Positions 61,001 to 64,000 of a stretch of 64,000 nucleotides of DNA are shown here, piece after piece. Source of the stretch: Bdellovibrionota bacterium. GTDB lineage: Bacteria; Bdellovibrionota; Bdellovibrionia; Bdellovibrionales; JAEYZS01. Position numbers and translations under genes: made by a program. How positions within the stretch are numbered: position 1 is the first letter of the stretch; the number at the start of each line of letters is the position of its first letter. The notes under the pieces are model-generated. The model did not search any database, had not been told where the DNA came from, and worked only from the letters and a program-made list of their open reading frames with translations. The stretch is taken from positions 1 to 64,000 of the forward strand of contig JAZKEU010000015.1 of the NCBI GenBank assembly GCA_040386775.1, read 5' to 3'.

Positions 61001-61003
61001 CCA

Positions 61004-61022
61004 AAAGGTACCCCGCACCTTT
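61004..61022 (+). terminator. Hairpin after hflX
   Basis: A short stem (AAAGGT / ACCTTT, 7-base loop) lies directly after the hflX stop, followed by a small CACC-TTTC-GGTG hairpin. There is no T run, so terminator function is uncertain. Confidence 0.35.
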
Positions 61023-61102
61023 CGGTGGCGCAACTGCTAACAGGGCACCCATTTTGCTAAGTAAATACCGTTACTAATATGACGGGTATGGGGTTCTAAT
61101 TC

Positions 61103-62095
61103 ATGAATATTATATATATTTTAGCGATAATTTTTACGTTCATTGCTCAAGGTTCATTTGCTCAAAGCGAGTCGTCAGTTAAAAACGACGATTGGTTTGG
61201 TATCAAAGGACGTGTAAGGGCGGTGGATCGTTGGGAAGAAAAATCCAATGATATGCAACACACCGTGCGTGGACAGATTAGAGTCGATGGCTGGGTAAAG
61301 CTTGATAAAGCAGGTTGCGTAAAATTAAATGCCCGTCTTACGAGTGGTCAGAACTACAATAGCGAATGGCTAATCACAAATTTGGCTGATGGATCAGAAG
61401 CCTATGATATCAATCTCAGAAGACTCTACGTGGATTACTCATGTATCAATGAAAAAGTAATACTCCAAGCCGGAGCAATGCCGGTAATGACAAATGGAAG
61501 ACTGGGTCTTACAGATTACGGTTGGGTTGATGGTGTTAGAGTTATTATCGAAGATAAGAATAGAACTTGGTATCTTTCGGTAGGTGAAATTAGCGATTTA
61601 AAAACTCCAAATGTATTCAAAAGAAAGCACGAAGGCATTAATTATCTTCAAGCTGAAGTGAATCAAAAATTTGGAAAAGGAAACTCATTATTCGTAAATG
61701 TTTCAGAATACGAAGACACATTGTATTCTAGAGCAGGTTTAAAGTATGCGATGAATGAGTACTTTAAATGGCTTAGAGTTGTATCGCTGGAATCTGTCGC
61801 GGCCGAAGCTTTACTTTCGGGTGATGAAAAAATTGGTTCGCATTTTGAATCTTTATTCAAAAGAGGAGAGTGGAGTTTTATTGTTATTTATGCTGATATC
61901 CATCCAAACCCATCTGACATTGATAAACTCAATTTATTAGTTAAAAACTCATACGGATATGGTAAGAACTATTACTTCGAACCGAGTCGCACATTTGGAA
62001 AAAATGATAACTGGATTTTTGGAATGCGTATCAGAGATGGGGACGCTGGACTTTTAGTTGAAACGCAGTTCACAAGGAATTTTAAAGTAAATTAA
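61103..62095 (+). CDS. Exported porin-like outer-membrane protein
   Basis: This 330-residue protein has a signal peptide (MNIIYILAIIFTFIAQGSFA). The mature chain is an alternation of short strands with many aromatics (WFGIKGRVRAVDRWEEKS, YVDYSCINEKVILQAGAMP, NWIFGMRIRDGDAG) and ends with a strand, like a 12-16-strand porin. The substrate is unknown. It ends one base before the start of the CvfB-like gene, so the two are probably co-transcribed. Confidence 0.7.
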   Translation: MNIIYILAIIFTFIAQGSFAQSESSVKNDDWFGIKGRVRAVDRWEEKSNDMQHTVRGQIRVDGWVKLDKAGCVKLNARLTSGQNYNSEWLITNLADGSEAYDINLRRLYVDYSCINEKVILQAGAMPVMTNGRLGLTDYGWVDGVRVIIEDKNRTWYLSVGEISDLKTPNVFKRKHEGINYLQAEVNQKFGKGNSLFVNVSEYEDTLYSRAGLKYAMNEYFKWLRVVSLESVAAEALLSGDEKIGSHFESLFKRGEWSFIVIYADIHPNPSDIDKLNLLVKNSYGYGKNYYFEPSRTFGKNDNWIFGMRIRDGDAGLLVETQFTRNFKVN

Positions 62096-62096
62096 T

Positions 62097-62765
62097 ATGA
62101 CAGAATCAATTGCATTAGAACCAACAGTTAAATTAGGCGAGTTCGCACTTCTCAAAGTTGTAGCAGTAGAAGAAGTTGGTGCATTTTTAGATTGGGGAAT
62201 GCCCAAGGACCTTTTCTTGCCTTACGCTGAACAAACTGAAGATCTTAAGTCTGGCGATGAAATAATTATTTATACTTATCTCGATAAAGCAGAAAGAGTT
62301 GCAGCTTCTATGAGGCTTAATCGCAATAAGGCCACGTTTCCAATGTCCTACAAGGCTGGGGATATAGTTGATCTTTTGATCGCAGCACGCACAGATCTTG
62401 GCTTTAAAGCAATTATTGATAGCAAGCACATTGGCGTTCTTTTTAAGAACGAAGTCTTTCAAGAGCTTAGTTATGGACAAAAAATCAAAGGTTACATCAA
62501 AGCATTAAGACCTGACGGAAAAGTAGATTTAAGTCTTCAATCGGGAACAACGGGTCACAAAGCAGCTGCAGGAATTGATGAGAAGATTTTAGAATTACTA
62601 AATGCCAAAGAAGGTTTTTTGCCAATTCACGATAAAACTCCATCGGAATACATTCATGGATTATTTGGAGTAAGTAAAAAGAAATATAAAATTGCTTTGG
62701 GTGCTCTTTACAAAAAAAGATTGATCACAATCTCTGATGATGGAATTAGACTCATTAAGAAGTGA
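62097..62765 (+). CDS. CvfB/YitL-like S1 RNA-binding protein
   Basis: This 222-residue protein has S1-like OB folds: GEFALLKVVAVEEVGAFLDW (first), DIVDLLIAARTDLGFKAIID (second) and KIKGYIKALRPDGKVDLSLQ (third). A C-terminal winged helix follows (GVSKKKYKIALGALYKKRLI). It is shorter than CvfB (about 280-300). The family is tied to RNA binding and virulence control; its target here is unknown. It overlaps the convergent transglutaminase gene by 11 bases. Confidence 0.85.
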   Translation: MTESIALEPTVKLGEFALLKVVAVEEVGAFLDWGMPKDLFLPYAEQTEDLKSGDEIIIYTYLDKAERVAASMRLNRNKATFPMSYKAGDIVDLLIAARTDLGFKAIIDSKHIGVLFKNEVFQELSYGQKIKGYIKALRPDGKVDLSLQSGTTGHKAAAGIDEKILELLNAKEGFLPIHDKTPSEYIHGLFGVSKKKYKIALGALYKKRLITISDDGIRLIKK

Positions 62766-64000
62766 TTTGTGATTTCGCTTTTTTCCAAGATTTCTTTAAA
62801 TCCTTACTAAATCCTGTAGTTTTATTTTCATAAAAATTCGACTCATAGCTTTTTACAAATTCTTTTGAAAATGGTCTAAGTGTCTGAAATTTTCCAGAGA
62901 GTCTTTCTAAATATTTTTCGGGAGATTCATCTTTAGACCTAGGTAATCCTTTTTTATTTCCAAAGGTAAATATTTCTCGAAGTAAAACCTGATATTCATT
63001 TGTATTTTCATATTTATTTAATAGCCACTGAGAAATAATTTTTACTGAAATTAGAAGAGAAATAAATCCCAGCAATATCCATCCTAGATTCTGTCTAATA
63101 CTTTGAATAAGGTCTTTTTGATATTCTTTATCAAAATCGATTAGGAAAGCCATCCAAGTATAATTGATGTTTTCGACCCACGCGAGAACGCTCTCATACA
63201 TCTTTTGAAAGTTTTTTTGAGTATCAGTTCTTGAAGCAAGAGCATCCTCAAAGAATTGTTCTGCACCCAGTTCAATCCTCATGGGCGTAACTAGTGCTGT
63301 CGGGTCAATTCTTTGCCAGCGGTTCTCTAGATAAACTTCTACCCAAGCATGAGCATCTTTTGTAGAGATTCTCCAGAAGTCACCGAAGCTATTCCATGCA
63401 CCGCCTTGAAAGCCCACGATCACGCGAGCCGGGATTCCCATCGCACGAGCAAGCGTTGCATAACCACCTGCAAAGTGTTCGCAGAAACCTTCCTTGCGAT
63501 CAAAGAGAAATTCTTCCAATTCATTTTCGCCATAAACTCCAGGGTTCAATGTATATTTGAATTTAGAAGAGACAAAGAAATTATTGAGAGCTTTGATTCT
63601 ATCAGATTCAAGTTTAGATTTATTTTGATCCACGAAGCTTTGAACTTTTGATGAAAGTTCCGGGACTTGCAGGTCCTGTGCGCCAGGCCTTGTCGTGTCA
63701 AATGCCCCAAAAGTTGAAATTCCTCGATAGAGAAAAGTTTTTTCTAAAGAAAGATTGGATCTAAAAATAGATCCTTCTAATGACCTTACAAAAAAAGTTT
63801 CTCCATTTATTGAATTAGGAGTTTCTAAAGCAAATATATAAGTTTGATTCCCTGGTTCTAAGTAGACGTCATATTTTATTCTTCTAGTATTTTCGCTGGA
63901 AATAATATTTTTATTATTAGAAGAATTTCTATCCCCTTCAATTTTCCAACTGAGTCCTTCAGACTTATTGAGTACAGCGCCTCTCCAATAAAGTTGATTA
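62755..64000 (-). CDS. Transglutaminase-like protein, TgpA/DUF3488 type (5' end outside the window)
   Basis: The frame stays open to the window edge, so this is a C-terminal piece of at least 414 residues. The beginning visible at the edge (NQLYWRGAVLNKSEGLSWKI) and FALETP match the periplasmic part of TgpA/DUF3488 proteins. The transglutaminase core has the cysteine in RKEGFCEHFAGGYATLARAM and the His/Asp in DAHAWVEVY and RIDPT. One TM helix (LGWILLGFISLLISVKIIS) and a cytosolic tail follow. A GTG near 63633 could start a shorter form, but the homology on its 5' side argues for the long gene. Confidence 0.88.
   Translation of the reverse strand, partial: NQLYWRGAVLNKSEGLSWKIEGDRNSSNNKNIISSENTRRIKYDVYLEPGNQTYIFALETPNSINGETFFVRSLEGSIFRSNLSLEKTFLYRGISTFGAFDTTRPGAQDLQVPELSSKVQSFVDQNKSKLESDRIKALNNFFVSSKFKYTLNPGVYGENELEEFLFDRKEGFCEHFAGGYATLARAMGIPARVIVGFQGGAWNSFGDFWRISTKDAHAWVEVYLENRWQRIDPTALVTPMRIELGAEQFFEDALASRTDTQKNFQKMYESVLAWVENINYTWMAFLIDFDKEYQKDLIQSIRQNLGWILLGFISLLISVKIISQWLLNKYENTNEYQVLLREIFTFGNKKGLPRSKDESPEKYLERLSGKFQTLRPFSKEFVKSYESNFYENKTTGFSKDLKKSWKKAKSQITS

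Overview
The window reads as chromosomal DNA of an AT-rich Gram-negative bacterium. I would place it in the Bdellovibrionota (Bdellovibrio-like predators and relatives). This is inferred from gene content: an Agl/Glt-like envelope motor operon with an AgmX/PglI-type TonB-like protein and a von Willebrand A lipoprotein, many small secreted proteins and lipoproteins, type IV minor pilins, an isolated mreB and a non-E. coli-type lexA operator. No rRNA, tRNA, CRISPR array or insertion sequence was recognised, and genes are densely packed on both strands.

Layout. 0-9 kb: an acetyltransferase, a secreted cysteine-containing protein, a DusC-like tRNA-dihydrouridine synthase, a PAS-PAS-GAF hybrid histidine kinase, an aldehyde dehydrogenase and secreted proteins. 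9.5-15 kb: photolyase, a GNAT protein and MutS. 15-18.4 kb: a one-domain LuxR-type regulator, a thioesterase and two minor pilins. The second pilin ends in a thrombospondin-type-1-like domain and overlaps a convergent exported phosphodiesterase. 19.8-26.5 kb: BioY, Fe superoxide dismutase, proline iminopeptidase, a Tat/lipoprotein PhoX-like protein, a flavin reductase, a candidate multi-hairpin RNA, a 2OG-Fe(II) oxygenase and an rRNA-type methyltransferase. 26.6-32.3 kb: a cNMP-binding protein, an AI-2E family transporter, DUF502, DTW and DUF3307 proteins, and mreB with a structured leader.

32.4-43.0 kb (minus strand) is the most coherent system: TolQ-TolR-TolR-TPR-small exported protein-TonB/AgmX-lipoprotein-outer-membrane barrel-TPR-VWA lipoprotein. 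The order suggests a proton-driven inner-membrane motor, periplasmic linkers, an outer-membrane part and a surface adhesin, as in the Myxococcus Agl/Glt gliding machine with CglB. Short perfect hairpins, three of them alike, lie before or between its first four genes.

43.4-64 kb: a hipBA module with a direct-repeat control region, an M14 carboxypeptidase, an ABC-F ATPase, an AlkD-like protein, a zinc-ribbon SDR, a secreted HD-like protein and a methyltransferase carrying a signal peptide. These are followed by a DUF2383 four-helix protein behind a cluster of TGTC/GACA inverted repeats, then lexA with GTAC-N7-GTAC operators and a 29-residue membrane peptide just downstream. The window ends with a PA0069-type radical SAM protein, a CHASE3 hybrid kinase with a response regulator, HflX, a porin-like protein, a CvfB-like RNA-binding protein and a transglutaminase cut by the window edge.

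The most promising new items are the 24.73-24.90 kb structured RNA, the lexA-linked small membrane peptide, the hairpin family in the motor operon, and the pilin with a TSR-like tip. All functional statements rest on reading motifs by eye. No database search or folding calculation was run.
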